Shown: piece by piece, positions 17,822 through 27,068 of the stretch | Layout of the letters: each line of letters opens with the position of its first letter | Position numbering within the stretch: position 1 is the stretch's first letter | DNA from: Cytobacillus firmus | Lineage (GTDB): Bacteria; Bacillota; Bacilli; Bacillales; Cytobacillaceae | Assembly: GCF_023715565.1 (NCBI RefSeq) | Contig: NZ_JAMBOJ010000005.1 | Location: 55,098-119,097 of the forward strand | DNA length: 64,000 nt | Direction: 5' to 3' | Translations under genes and position numbers: made by a program | The notes under the pieces: model-generated | What the model was told of the DNA's origin: nothing | Seen by the model: the letters and a program-made list of their open reading frames with translations, nothing else | The model's database searches: none

Positions 17822-18820
17822 CTAAGCTGCTCTACCCGCTTCCCTGTTCTTCCTACCCTTTCTCCCGTTTCTCAAGGTCAATCTTTTAATAACACCTGCC
17901 AAACCGGAAGGGAACCCTAGGAGCACCACGATATACAGAATCCCTAGGATGATCGTCCAACGTTCAAAGATTGGATAGGTCATCGCAAGCTCTGAAAGAT
18001 AATGTCTCAAAAACTCGATGATCCCTGCACCTGCTATGGCACCTGCGAGTGTTCCGAGTCCCCCAATCATCGTCATTAAGAGTGCATCCAGAGTCACTTC
18101 AATTGAAAAGACATTGGTATTAATGAACCGGAGTGATATGGCATACAGGGCTCCGCTGAAAGAAGCAGCAACACCGGCCGTTACACTGGCAATGAGTTTA
18201 TAGTGCAGAGTTTTATAACCCAGGGCTTCTGCCCGATCTTCATTCTGGGAAATGGCTTTTAGCACCCTGCCTGTGGACAATTCTGTAATGAGCTTCAAGA
18301 GGATAAAAACAATGGCCATACTTATAAGAGTAATATAATAGAAGGAAGTACGGTCTTTAAATATGTCGGGCACACTGAAGGTAAAACCGTCTCCCCCATG
18401 TGTCAGCCCCCTCCATTTCTCTGCCAGTACAAGAAAAAGCTGCGATACGGCCAGAGTCAGCATCGCATAAAAGTGGCTCTTCAGCCTTAGTGACAGCAAA
18501 CCAATTAAATAGCTTACCAATGCCGATAGAAAGATGCCTATCAGCAATCCTATTAAGAAGTTTGGCATTGTGGCATCCAGCTTATTGAAAATAATGGCCG
18601 TGCTGTATGCACCGATTCCAAAGAACATACAATGCCCGAATGATACAATGCCGGTATAGCCTAACAAAATATCAAAGCTCATCGCAAAAATAGCAAAGAT
18701 AAAGATTTGTGTAAGCAGAATCAGCGTGCTCCTGGTGTCATTGACAAAGGGGAACATCAGCATAAACAAAAGAATGGCAAGCCCCCAATACAGCGGCACT
18801 TTAGAGAAGACCCCTCTCAT
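17822..18820 (-). CDS. Branched-chain amino acid-type ABC transporter permease LivM
   Basis: A 332-residue membrane protein with about nine hydrophobic segments and the LivM signature GYTGIVSFGHCMFFGIGAYSTAI plus the EAA-like loop AISQNEDRAEALGYKT. It ends in a basic tail (RNGRKGRKNREAGRAA). Its ATG overlaps the stop of livH by four bases. As the last gene of an operon starting with TetR and acyl-CoA ligase genes, the importer more likely handles an organic acid that is then CoA-activated than leucine itself (inference). Confidence 0.93.
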   Translation of the reverse strand: MRGVFSKVPLYWGLAILLFMLMFPFVNDTRSTLILLTQIFIFAIFAMSFDILLGYTGIVSFGHCMFFGIGAYSTAIIFNKLDATMPNFLIGLLIGIFLSALVSYLIGLLSLRLKSHFYAMLTLAVSQLFLVLAEKWRGLTHGGDGFTFSVPDIFKDRTSFYYITLISMAIVFILLKLITELSTGRVLKAISQNEDRAEALGYKTLHYKLIASVTAGVAASFSGALYAISLRFINTNVFSIEVTLDALLMTMIGGLGTLAGAIAGAGIIEFLRHYLSELAMTYPIFERWTIILGILYIVVLLGFPSGLAGVIKRLTLRNGRKGRKNREAGRAA

Positions 18821-19686
18821 ATGGCACCTCCCTTTTCTCCGAGCAGCCCTGTCGGTTTCACCAATAAAACGATGGCCAATAGAAGCATGTTCAATGCCAG
18901 GGACAAATCAGGCATATAATATGCCATAAACGCTCCTGCAACCCCTACGATCAGGGAAGCCAGTGCCGATCCCTGCAGGCTGCCCATCCCGCCGATAATG
19001 ACAACAATGAAAGCCAGTATGGCATATTGCATGCCCATTTCCGCAAAGACCACTCCGGAATATGGTGCCAATAGCGCGCCGCCTACTGCAGCCAATCCGG
19101 CACCGAGTAAAAATACGAATGTAAAAAGTCCCTTTACATTGATTCCGAGCGCCTGAACCATTTCTTTGTCCAGCACTCCAGCCCTAATCATAAGTCCAAT
19201 CTGTGTACGGCTCAGCAAAAGCCATAATGCCAGATACAGCAGCAGTCCAACGGCAATCACAAACAAACGGTATTTTATAATAATGATGCCATCAAACTGG
19301 TAGCTTCCTTCGAGCCACCCTGGAAGGTTTACCCGTATCGGATTCGGTCCCCAGAGGATTTTAATACTTTCAGATAGGACCAGCATCCCGCCCAATGTGA
19401 TCAGCAGCTGCCGGACATGATTCCCGTAGACAGGGCGGATCAGGAATCTCTCCAGTACCCAGCCCAGGACTATACCGACTGCTGCAGCACCAGCTATGGC
19501 CAAGAAAAAACTGTTTGTCTCTTTAAAGATCCATGCACCTGAAAAAGCACCCCACACGAATAATCCTCCATGGGCAAAGTTCAGGACACTCATCAGCCCA
19601 AAGATTAAGGTCAGTCCGGCAGCCAGAAGGAATATCAGCAGCCCGGTTGAAACTCCATTGACTAATAAATTAATAAAGACTTCCAT
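18817..19686 (-). CDS. Branched-chain amino acid-type ABC transporter permease LivH
   Basis: A 289-residue integral membrane protein. GLTLIFGLMSVLNFAHGGLFVWGAF near the N-terminus and ALGINVKGLFTFVFLLGAGLAAVGGALLAP near residue 190 are LivH family motifs. It pairs with LivM to form the channel. GGGGGCTGGAG precedes the ATG, and it follows livF by 19 bp. Confidence 0.94.
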   Translation of the reverse strand: MEVFINLLVNGVSTGLLIFLLAAGLTLIFGLMSVLNFAHGGLFVWGAFSGAWIFKETNSFFLAIAGAAAVGIVLGWVLERFLIRPVYGNHVRQLLITLGGMLVLSESIKILWGPNPIRVNLPGWLEGSYQFDGIIIIKYRLFVIAVGLLLYLALWLLLSRTQIGLMIRAGVLDKEMVQALGINVKGLFTFVFLLGAGLAAVGGALLAPYSGVVFAEMGMQYAILAFIVVIIGGMGSLQGSALASLIVGVAGAFMAYYMPDLSLALNMLLLAIVLLVKPTGLLGEKGGAI

Positions 19687-19705
19687 CTCCAGCCCCCTTC
19701 GCTTC

Positions 19706-20410
19706 TTAGGCTATGCCCAAGTATTTTTGGCAGGTTTCTTTGTCTTCCTTTAAATCCTGCATCCAGCCATCATGGACAATTTTTCCGTCATCCATAATGT
19801 AAAAATAATCGCCAATTTCACTTGCCATCAGGAAGTTCTGCTCTACAAGCAGAATCGTCGTTTTTTCCTTCATTTTCAGAATCGATTCCATGAGTTTTTC
19901 AACCATGATCGGCGATAGTCCTTTGCTTGGTTCATCGATCAGGAGCAGTCCATCTCCATTGATATACGCCCTTGCAATTGCAAGCATCTGTTTTTGGCCG
20001 CCGGACAGCAAACCGCTTTTCTTGTTCCAGAACTTCTTTAAATCCGGAAAGAGGTCCATCATCCACTCCATTTTTTCCTCTGTCTCACCGCTACTCTTTG
20101 CCCTGGCCAGATTCAAGGTTTCTTCTACTGTCAGGGCGCTGAACATCCCCTGATTCTCCGGCACATAGCCGATTCCTTTTCGGGAGATCAGGTGGGTAGC
20201 AATTCCGCTGATTTTCTGATCGCGATAATGAATGGAGCCTGAGGTGGCTGGATTGAAGCCCATGATGGTGCGCAAAGTTGTCGTTTTGCCTGCCCCATTT
20301 CTCCCAAAAAGAACGGTAATGCTTCCCTTTTCCACCGACATGGAAACCCCCTGAAGAATATGATATTGACCTAGGTAGGTTTCGAGATTATCCAGTTTTA
20401 ATAGACTCAC
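19706..20410 (-). CDS. ABC transporter ATPase LivF
   Basis: A 234-residue nucleotide-binding subunit with Walker A GRNGAGKTT, signature LLSGGQKQMLAIARA, and Walker B LLLIDEPSKGLSP. The GTG start at 20410 has AGGAGG eight bases upstream and lies inside the end of livG (23-bp overlap). It works with LivG to power the LivHM channel. Confidence 0.95.
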   Translation of the reverse strand: MSLLKLDNLETYLGQYHILQGVSMSVEKGSITVLFGRNGAGKTTTLRTIMGFNPATSGSIHYRDQKISGIATHLISRKGIGYVPENQGMFSALTVEETLNLARAKSSGETEEKMEWMMDLFPDLKKFWNKKSGLLSGGQKQMLAIARAYINGDGLLLIDEPSKGLSPIMVEKLMESILKMKEKTTILLVEQNFLMASEIGDYFYIMDDGKIVHDGWMQDLKEDKETCQKYLGIA

Positions 20411-21197
20411 GGTGCAAGCCTCCTAAATATGCCGTCTGAACTCTATTATCCTTAATAATTTCCTTCGGATTACCGCTTGCCAGGAGCTCTCCATTAAAGA
20501 GAACTACCAGGGTATCAGACAGATGCATAACCATCTCCATTTTGTGTTCGATTAAGACAATCGTGTACATGCCTTCTCTCTTTATATTTTCAATTACCTC
20601 CAGAATGGCAGGGATCTCTTCAACCGATATGCCTGCTGTTGGTTCATCAAGCAGAAGCAATTCTGTTTTTAGAGCCAGCAGCATGGCCAGCTCCAGTTTT
20701 CGTTTTTCCCCATGTGCCAGATCCTTTGCCAGGACCTCTTCCTTGCCGCTCAGCATACATCCTTCAATAGCCGCTTTTGCTTCATCCTGCTGGTGATTCA
20801 TGTTTGTAAGACTTGGTAAAATAGAGTAGTAATCTTTGCTTGATGATTGGATAGCAAGCCTGATATTTTCGAGCACGGTCAATTCCGGAAAGATATTGGT
20901 AAGCTGGAAGGAGCGGCCGATGCCTCTTCTTGCCCGCAGAGGTACCGATAGCTTCGTTATATTGGAGCCCTTAAAATAAATTTCTCCCTTTGTTGGGGCA
21001 ATCTGGCCGCTCAGCAAGTTGAAAAGTGTCGTCTTGCCTGCCCCATTGGGACCGATAATCGAAGTCAGTTTCCCCCGCTCTATTTCCAGGTTCACATCCT
21101 TGATGACATCATGCTCGCCAAAGGAAACAGACAGGCTTTTGGTTTCCAGAATATGTGCCAAATTGGCGTTCCCTCCCTCTGAATGTTTATCGGCCAT
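20388..21197 (-). CDS. ABC transporter ATPase LivG
   Basis: A 269-residue LivG-type ATPase with Walker A GPNGAGKTT, the long LivG insert around IGRSFQLTNIFPELTVLENIRLA, signature LAHGEKRKLELAM, and LLLLDEPTAGIS. The frame opens with an ATG at 21197 that overlaps livK by 11 bp. A GAGGGAGGG box inside the frame could instead start translation at the TTG at 21161, giving MAHILETKSL, closer to other LivG proteins. Confidence 0.94.
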   Translation of the reverse strand: MADKHSEGGNANLAHILETKSLSVSFGEHDVIKDVNLEIERGKLTSIIGPNGAGKTTLFNLLSGQIAPTKGEIYFKGSNITKLSVPLRARRGIGRSFQLTNIFPELTVLENIRLAIQSSSKDYYSILPSLTNMNHQQDEAKAAIEGCMLSGKEEVLAKDLAHGEKRKLELAMLLALKTELLLLDEPTAGISVEEIPAILEVIENIKREGMYTIVLIEHKMEMVMHLSDTLVVLFNGELLASGNPKEIIKDNRVQTAYLGGLHRESIKTG

Positions 21198-22401
21198 TAC
21201 GAATTGGCGGCTCTGTTTCTTCCATATTCAATTCCCTGATCAGCACCGGTACCGGATGATCTATGTCATCCTGTTCTTCCAGGGTTACGGCATACAGGGA
21301 CTGCAATGCCTGATGATCCTCAGCCCGGAATTTCATGGTTCCTTTTGGTGTCTCAAACTCCATGTTTTCCATTGCGTTAATCAAGCCGTCCACATCCTTA
21401 TCACCCTCTGTTTTCTTCAGTGCCTCTACAATGGAGATGGCAGCTGTCATGCCGCCTGCAGTAAACAGGTCAGGAACCTCCCCGTCGAACTTCTTTTTAT
21501 GCTCTTCTACCAGCCAATCATTCACTTCATTATCAGGAAGAGTATGATAGTAAATGGAAAAGCCGCTCATGCCAATCAAAGAATCCATCGTTTTTAAGGA
21601 TGCAATATCCTGTGCTGCAGTGGATATCTTAATTCCCTGCTCCTCCAGCTGCATATCTTTTAACTGTTTCCATGGTGCATTGGAGCCTGCCCAGACGATA
21701 TAAAGGTAATCCGGCTTTTCATTGATAATGCTTTGAATATTCGCTGTGAAATCAGTCGAATTTGGGTCAGCATACTGTTCATTCACAACAGTGGCACCAA
21801 GCTTTTCGGCACCTTCCTTAAATGCAACAATTCCTTCCCGGCCATACGCATTATCCTGTGCGAAGGTTGCGATTTTCACATCCTTTTCCGCAATTGCAGC
21901 TGCACCGGCTACAGCATCCTGTGACGAATTTCTTCCTGTTCTGAAGATATACTTGTTCCAGTTTTGGCCGGTGATGCTGTCAGCAACAGCAGGCTCCACC
22001 ACCATGATCTTTTCGTATTCCTCAGCAAGCGGCAATACGGCCAGTGTGTCACCGGAGCTTGATGAACCCACTAAGAAATCAACTTCATCCTCTTCCAGCA
22101 GCTTGGTTGCTTTTCTTACCGCTACATCAGGCTTTGTTTCCGTATCTTCCACCACGAATTCAATTTTTTTGCCTCCTACTTCATTGGACCCTTCTGTTGC
22201 ATAATCGAGCCCCAGTTCAAATCCGGCAACTGTTTGCTTCCCATAAGTCTCGAGAGGACCGGTTAAAGAGGCAAGCACCCCTACTTTAATGATTTCTTCC
22301 TCTGAACTAGCTGTGTCTCCGGAACAACCGGAAGTAATAATAAGAGTAAGCGCAGTTCCAAGCATGAATAGCGATTTAATTAGGTTTACATTGAATTTCA
22401 T
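21187..22401 (-). CDS. Substrate-binding lipoprotein of the Liv-type ABC transporter
   Basis: A 404-residue extracellular binding protein (periplasmic-binding-protein type 1). The signal peptide ends in a lipobox (LIITSGC, Cys at about residue 27), so it is lipid-anchored. VGVLASLTGPLETYGKQTVAGFELGLDYA and FLVGSSSSGDTLAVLPLAEEY are family motifs. GGGGGAAAGG precedes the ATG. It sits between the KASIII-like gene and the ATPase genes. Binding proteins of this type serve amino acids, amides and aromatic or aliphatic acids. Confidence 0.94.
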   Translation of the reverse strand: MKFNVNLIKSLFMLGTALTLIITSGCSGDTASSEEEIIKVGVLASLTGPLETYGKQTVAGFELGLDYATEGSNEVGGKKIEFVVEDTETKPDVAVRKATKLLEEDEVDFLVGSSSSGDTLAVLPLAEEYEKIMVVEPAVADSITGQNWNKYIFRTGRNSSQDAVAGAAAIAEKDVKIATFAQDNAYGREGIVAFKEGAEKLGATVVNEQYADPNSTDFTANIQSIINEKPDYLYIVWAGSNAPWKQLKDMQLEEQGIKISTAAQDIASLKTMDSLIGMSGFSIYYHTLPDNEVNDWLVEEHKKKFDGEVPDLFTAGGMTAAISIVEALKKTEGDKDVDGLINAMENMEFETPKGTMKFRAEDHQALQSLYAVTLEEQDDIDHPVPVLIRELNMEETEPPIRNGR

Positions 22402-22466
22402 AGCCTTTCCCCCTAAATTGATATTCTTTCGGCCATGTAAATCTCGCTGACTTTCCAGTTACTTTT

Positions 22467-23474
22467 TTAATTGCCCATCCATTCCACAACCGTCGCAGCC
22501 CACGTATAACCGGTTCCTGCACTGACCGCAACCGCAATATCTCCGGGAGTTAACAGGCCACGTTCCTGCGCAAAGTGCAGTCCAATGCACGGATCGAGTG
22601 AAGACATGTGCCCATGGTGATCTAAGTAAATGGCTTTTTCTTCTGGAAGTTCGAGTAATTGTAAGAGTTCTTTGAACATGGAACGTTTCGTATGCAGTGG
22701 CAAAAGGAGTTTGATATCTTGAGGAGTATAACCGCTTCTATGGAGTGCTTCGCGAACTACATGATCGAAATTCGCAATTGATACAGGATCCAGTCTTTCT
22801 TTCATGGATTGCGGGTCCTTCACATCAATAAAATGAAGGTTTTGTTCAATTGTTTCATGGCTGGCAAAATGTTTGGATCCTCCTGCAAGTGCTCGGACAT
22901 CATCATGAAATGAGCCGTCTGTCAGGATGGCACTTTCTAGTATTTCATTCCGTGTGGCATCCCGGGTGACCAGTGCAGCGGTTCCGCCGTCTGCAAAATT
23001 GAACATAAAACGTGAGCGCGGATTCGCATAATCGATAATTTGTGATTCTTTGCATCCCCCGACAAGCAGGATGTTTTGAATGGAACGGTCTGAGACTAGC
23101 ATGTCTTTGGCGACCTTCAGCGCAATCGGAAAACAGGAGCTGACATTCATAATTTCAAAGGCATAAGCATTTTTCGCCCCTAATTCATGCTGTATTTTCG
23201 GAGCACAGGACCAGACATAATAATCTTTATGGGGACTGCCAAAATAAATCACAACATCGATGGACAGCGGATTCATCCCTTCGATTGCCTGCCTTCCCGC
23301 TGCAATAGCCAAGTCAGAGGCATGCATAGAGTCATCAGCCACATGCTTCTGGATTAAACCGAACTTTTCAATAATCACTTGCTCCGGTATTCCCGTTTTT
23401 ACAGCCAGGTCGGCTGCTGATTCGATTCCAGGGGGGAAAAATACTCCTGTTGATTTAATGCCGATTCCCATCAA
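22467..23474 (-). CDS. 3-oxoacyl-ACP synthase III-like thiolase-fold enzyme
   Basis: A 335-residue FabH/KASIII-like protein. The nucleophile is the Cys near 113 in EIMNVSSCFPIALKVAKDM, and a catalytic His lies near 259 in LLLPLHTKRSMF. The third position, Asn in FabH (GNTSAAS), is His here (HHGHMSSLDP, near 287), so the triad reads Cys-His-His as in KASI/II. GGAGGGG precedes TTG-ATG at 23474/23471. It overlaps the MaoC gene. With ligase and hydratase genes it likely forms or cleaves a C-C bond on a CoA ester; the reaction is not known. Confidence 0.82.
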   Translation of the reverse strand: MMGIGIKSTGVFFPPGIESAADLAVKTGIPEQVIIEKFGLIQKHVADDSMHASDLAIAAGRQAIEGMNPLSIDVVIYFGSPHKDYYVWSCAPKIQHELGAKNAYAFEIMNVSSCFPIALKVAKDMLVSDRSIQNILLVGGCKESQIIDYANPRSRFMFNFADGGTAALVTRDATRNEILESAILTDGSFHDDVRALAGGSKHFASHETIEQNLHFIDVKDPQSMKERLDPVSIANFDHVVREALHRSGYTPQDIKLLLPLHTKRSMFKELLQLLELPEEKAIYLDHHGHMSSLDPCIGLHFAQERGLLTPGDIAVAVSAGTGYTWAATVVEWMGN

Positions 23475-23887
23475 ATTACCCCTCCTTCCTCAGGCACCAT
23501 CATCTTGGCCGTGCCTGTCAGCACTTTTATTCCATCCTGATTGAAGCACTCTGTCAAAAGCGTCAGTATTCGCCTTTCAATGTCAATATCCTGAACTGTT
23601 CCTTGTGCGGTAATTGTATCGCCAATGAAAACAGGCGCTTTAAACCGGATGGTCTGTTCCACATAAATCGATCCCTTTCCGGGAAGATGCACACCCAGAA
23701 GCTGAGATAATAGACTGGATGTTAAGAGACCATGTGCTATGCGCTTTTTAAATCTCGTTTTTTTAGCGTATTCTCCGTCTATGTGAACTGGATTGAAATC
23801 CCCGCTCAGCCCTGCGAACATTACAAAATCTGTTTCTGTAATCGTTTTGCTGCAGGAGGCCTGCTGGCCGACACTATAACTGATCAT
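23471..23887 (-). CDS. MaoC-family (R)-specific enoyl-CoA hydratase
   Basis: A 138-residue single hot-dog-fold protein of the MaoC/PhaJ type, which adds water to trans-2-enoyl-CoA. The catalytic Asp and His are seen in LSGDFNPVHID near residue 30-37, and RIAHGLLTSSLLSQLLG follows as usual. GAGGGTG precedes the ATG. It overlaps the KASIII-like gene by four bases and follows the ligase by four, so the three are tightly co-expressed. Confidence 0.92.
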   Translation of the reverse strand: MISYSVGQQASCSKTITETDFVMFAGLSGDFNPVHIDGEYAKKTRFKKRIAHGLLTSSLLSQLLGVHLPGKGSIYVEQTIRFKAPVFIGDTITAQGTVQDIDIERRILTLLTECFNQDGIKVLTGTAKMMVPEEGGVI

Positions 23888-23891
23888 CTTT

Positions 23892-25373
23892 TCACCCTCT
23901 TACTAATAGTTTTGTTTTCTGTATTTTTCCGGTGGCATTCTTAGGGAGCTCCTTTAAGAATGTAACCTTCTTTGGAATTTTATATTTTGCAAGATTCCCA
24001 AGACAGTGCTGGAGAACATCCCCTTCCGATAAAGCGCTTCCAATTTCTTTTACTATAAACGCTTCAGGCACCTCGCCCCAGAGTGGGTCAGCATTTCCCA
24101 CGACGGCGACCTCGATAACATCCTTCAATTGACTGATCACTTGCTCCACTTCAAGCGGATAAATATTTTCCCCTCCGGAAATGATCATTTCTTTCTTCCT
24201 GCCTACAATGTAAAGAAAGCCTTCTTCGTCCGTTTTTGCTAAATCCCCTGTCAGGAGCCACCCGTCCTTCAGGGCAAAGGCAGTCGCATCTGGACGGTTC
24301 CAATATTCCTTCATGATATTCGGTCCTCTTACTGCCAGCTCGCCAACTTCTCCTTCTGCGGCTTCTTTCCAATTAGAATCTATCAGCTTATATTCGGAAA
24401 ATAACACCGGCTTTCCAATCGATCCTCTTTTCCGTGGTGCATCTTCTTTTGTGAGCATAAAGAGAGTTGGGGACGTCTCTGTCATTCCAAAGCCCTGCCC
24501 AAATAGAAATCCTCTATCAAAATAGGCATCTATCAATTCACGCGGGCATGGGGCTCCTCCATTATAGAACCAGCGGACTGTGCTGAGATCAGCTGTTTTG
24601 AATGATGGGTTTGTCAGCAGTGCCTGATGGATGGTCGGAACTCCCATCACAATGGAAACCCTGTGCTTTTCAATCATACTGAGAGCTTTTTCGGGCTCAA
24701 ACTTCCCCGGGATGACAATCGTTCCGCCTGAAAATAAGGAAGGAAAAGCAAACAGCCCGATTCCCCCAATGTGAAACAGAGGAAGTAGTACGATACAGCG
24801 ATCCTCGGATGTCAAATCAATCGCAAGGCGATTATTCACCGCATTCCAAAACATATTGCTCTGTGTTAGCACGGCCCCTTTCGGTTTGCCGGTCGTCCCT
24901 GAGGTGTAGCAAATAATATAAGCTGCTTCCTCGTCAATTGGGTTTTCATTAATAAAGCATGATTGTGAAAGCTCTCCTAAATCCTCCATAAACCCGACAC
25001 TCTCAAGCCCGCTTTGGTTGACAAGGGAAGCTGCAAACTCGGCATTCTCTTTTTCGGCAAAAATCAGCTTTGAACCGCTGTCATTGAGCTGATAGACCAA
25101 TTCCTTTGCACTTAGACGAATATTGAGCGGGACGGCCACGCACTCTATCTTTGCTATGGCAAATAGCAGGACAATGTATTCGATGCGGTTGTGTGACAAA
25201 ATGGCGATGCGTTCGCCCTTTCTTCCCTGCAGCTTTTCATGAATATTCACCGCAGCTGAATCAATCATTTTATTCAGCTGCCTGTAGGTCACTTCTTCGT
25301 TTTCTGTAATAATTGCTGTTCGATCTGGATGTGTAAATGCCCATTTTTGTATCCAATAGGCAATCCCTTTCAT
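23892..25373 (-). CDS. Acyl-CoA synthetase (AMP-forming), fatty-acid/aromatic-acid ligase type
   Basis: A 493-residue ANL-superfamily enzyme that adenylates a carboxylic acid and transfers it to CoA. Motifs: YTSGTTGKPKGAVLTQSN (P-loop), FGQGFGMTETSP, WLLTGDLAKTDEEGFLYIVGRKKEMIISGGENIYP, and the C-terminal catalytic lysine region PKNATGKIQK. AAGGAGGGGGAG precedes the ATG. It lies first after the TetR gene. Its acid substrate is probably what the Liv-type importer brings in. Confidence 0.93.
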   Translation of the reverse strand: MKGIAYWIQKWAFTHPDRTAIITENEEVTYRQLNKMIDSAAVNIHEKLQGRKGERIAILSHNRIEYIVLLFAIAKIECVAVPLNIRLSAKELVYQLNDSGSKLIFAEKENAEFAASLVNQSGLESVGFMEDLGELSQSCFINENPIDEEAAYIICYTSGTTGKPKGAVLTQSNMFWNAVNNRLAIDLTSEDRCIVLLPLFHIGGIGLFAFPSLFSGGTIVIPGKFEPEKALSMIEKHRVSIVMGVPTIHQALLTNPSFKTADLSTVRWFYNGGAPCPRELIDAYFDRGFLFGQGFGMTETSPTLFMLTKEDAPRKRGSIGKPVLFSEYKLIDSNWKEAAEGEVGELAVRGPNIMKEYWNRPDATAFALKDGWLLTGDLAKTDEEGFLYIVGRKKEMIISGGENIYPLEVEQVISQLKDVIEVAVVGNADPLWGEVPEAFIVKEIGSALSEGDVLQHCLGNLAKYKIPKKVTFLKELPKNATGKIQKTKLLVRG

Positions 25374-25387
25374 CGAACTCCCCCTCC

Positions 25388-25990
25388 TTACTTTTTTAGA
25401 CCCTGGAAGATAAGAGTCATCGCTGCATCAAAGGCTTCTTCAGGAACCTCTTTCTTTTCCCAATACACCCATCTCATACCGAGGAACTGACCGATCGACA
25501 TTAAACAGTAAGCCACTGTCTCCTGGTCCAGATCCTTAAACTCACCAGCTTCAACCCCTTGAGACAGACTCTTTAAAAAACCATTGGCGAGCTTACCGTA
25601 ATACCACCGGAACAGCTCCTGATCCACTACTACTGCCTGCTGGACAATGCTGTACAAATTCGGATGGTTTTTGACCCAGCTGAAGAATGCGAAAAAGCCA
25701 TTTCGCTGTGCTTCCTCAAATGAGGAGCTCCCTGCCATTCCTTCTTTAATTGCACTGCGCAGATCGCGGCTGTAGCTGCGGATCAGTTCATCATATATAT
25801 CTTTCTTTGAAGGAAAATAATTATAGAAAGTTCCCTGGGCGACTTTCGCTTCCTGTGAAATATTGACTATGGAAGCTTCAAAATAGCCTTTCTGCCCAAA
25901 GATCTCCTCAGCTGCTTTTAATAATTTTTCACGCGTTTCAATTCCTCTTGGGGTTAGTGCTTTTTCCTCAATTCCATTTTTAATTGACAC
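25388..25990 (-). CDS. TetR-family repressor of the acyl-CoA ligase/Liv operon
   Basis: About 200 residues. The helix-turn-helix (ASIVNISQEAKVAQGTFYNYFPSKKDIYDE) is at the N-terminus, with a ligand domain like FadR/YcdC-type regulators behind it. The GTG at 25990 has GAGAGGTG seven bases upstream and is preferred to the GTG at 25999. The gene leads the operon (15 bp before the ligase), and a palindrome covers its promoter. It likely responds to an acyl-CoA made by the ligase. Confidence 0.9.
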   Translation of the reverse strand: MSIKNGIEEKALTPRGIETREKLLKAAEEIFGQKGYFEASIVNISQEAKVAQGTFYNYFPSKKDIYDELIRSYSRDLRSAIKEGMAGSSSFEEAQRNGFFAFFSWVKNHPNLYSIVQQAVVVDQELFRWYYGKLANGFLKSLSQGVEAGEFKDLDQETVAYCLMSIGQFLGMRWVYWEKKEVPEEAFDAAMTLIFQGLKK

Positions 25991-26010
25991 CTGAATCACC
26001 TCTCAACTTT

Positions 26011-26058
26011 ATTATAATTAATATTCTTAAAATTACAACAATAATTTTCATTAATATT
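26011..26058 (-). promoter_or_regulatory. Promoter and palindromic operator of the TetR operon
   Basis: Minus-strand TTGTAA-N16-TATAAT ends at 26011. A large inverted repeat covers 26020-26058: TAATTTT and AAAATTA arms around TTGTTG, extended by AATATT on both outer sides. It overlaps the -35 box and spacer, where a repressor would block RNA polymerase. Confidence 0.65.
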
Positions 26059-26097
26059 TATAGACAAAATAAATCTAGTAAAAAATCAGCAACAAAA

Positions 26098-26124
26098 CCC
26101 CCGCCCAGACTAAAGTGGCGGGGG
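26098..26124 (-). terminator. Terminator of the vgb gene
   Basis: Stem CCCCCGCC with GGGCGGGGG (minus strand) followed by TTTTG, 23 bases after the vgb stop codon. Confidence 0.88.
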
Positions 26125-26146
26125 TAGGTAATATTAACCTAATCAA

Positions 26147-27040
26147 TTAATCGTTTCTTGTAATTTTCCCAATCAGATCAACTTCTAATGCAAACCATAT
26201 AGTCCCATCATCACAGGATGTAATGCCATGAGGTTCAGCGTTAGCAGTTTCAATTGAGAATTCCTCAATCAGCCCATTGGCTGTAAGCCTTCCAATCTTA
26301 TTAGCTCCCCATTCAGTAAACCATATTTCACTTCCTCTCCCTGCTGTGATGGCATGCGGCCTGGCGTTAGATGTAGGAATTTCGTATTCTGTTATTTCTC
26401 CTGTTTCAGTAATACGGCCAATTTTATTGCCGTTAATCTCTACAAACCAAAGTGCTCCATCGTTTCCTTTTGCAATTCCGACCGGCCCGGAAGCAGGAGT
26501 GGGAATGGCAAACTCCGTCACTTCCCCATTTTCCGTAATTCTTCCAATGGCATTATTTTGGTTTTCAGTGAACCATAGCGCACCATCAGAGCCAAGTGTG
26601 ATAAACGATGGGTACGAACCTTCAGTAGGGAGATCATGTTCTTGTATAGATCCATCATCCTTAATCCGCCCAATGCGATTTCCGTTTAATTCAGTAAACC
26701 AGATATCACCATTTCTCCCTTCCGTAATCCCATACGGTGCTGAATCTGGCTGGGGCAAGGGATATTCCTGGATAGTCCCTTCCTTCGTAATCCTACCAAT
26801 ATTGTTTGCCCCATTCTCGGTAAACCAGACCTCATCTTTTGAAGACACCATTACACACATGACCTTTGCATCCAGTGTCGGCACTGGGTATTTAGTTATT
26901 TCTCCATCCAATCCGATGCAGCTGATCATATTGGCTTTATGCTGTGTAAACCAGACATCGCCCTTTTCTGAAGCAGCGATTCCATATGGGGCAGTATTTG
27001 TACGATCAAGTATGATCTCCTGTAATATAAATTCCATCAT
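26147..27040 (-). CDS. vgb: Virginiamycin B lyase (streptogramin B lyase)
   Basis: A seven-bladed beta-propeller that linearises streptogramin B antibiotics by elimination at the ester bond. The 297 residues show repeated DVWFTQ/EVWFTEN/DIWFTEL/ALWFTEN blades, each followed by IGRI. Catalytic residues of the S. aureus enzyme have counterparts: His near 228 (NARPHAIT), Glu/His near 269-271 (AEPHGITS) and Glu near 283 (IWFALE). GGAGGTAAA precedes two ATGs (27040, 27037). A terminator-like hairpin in the leader suggests inducible attenuation. Chromosomal Vgb homologues are common in Bacillus; activity needs a test. Confidence 0.92.
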   Translation of the reverse strand: MMEFILQEIILDRTNTAPYGIAASEKGDVWFTQHKANMISCIGLDGEITKYPVPTLDAKVMCVMVSSKDEVWFTENGANNIGRITKEGTIQEYPLPQPDSAPYGITEGRNGDIWFTELNGNRIGRIKDDGSIQEHDLPTEGSYPSFITLGSDGALWFTENQNNAIGRITENGEVTEFAIPTPASGPVGIAKGNDGALWFVEINGNKIGRITETGEITEYEIPTSNARPHAITAGRGSEIWFTEWGANKIGRLTANGLIEEFSIETANAEPHGITSCDDGTIWFALEVDLIGKITRND

Positions 27041-27068
27041 TTTACCTCCGAATCACAAAAAATTCCCT

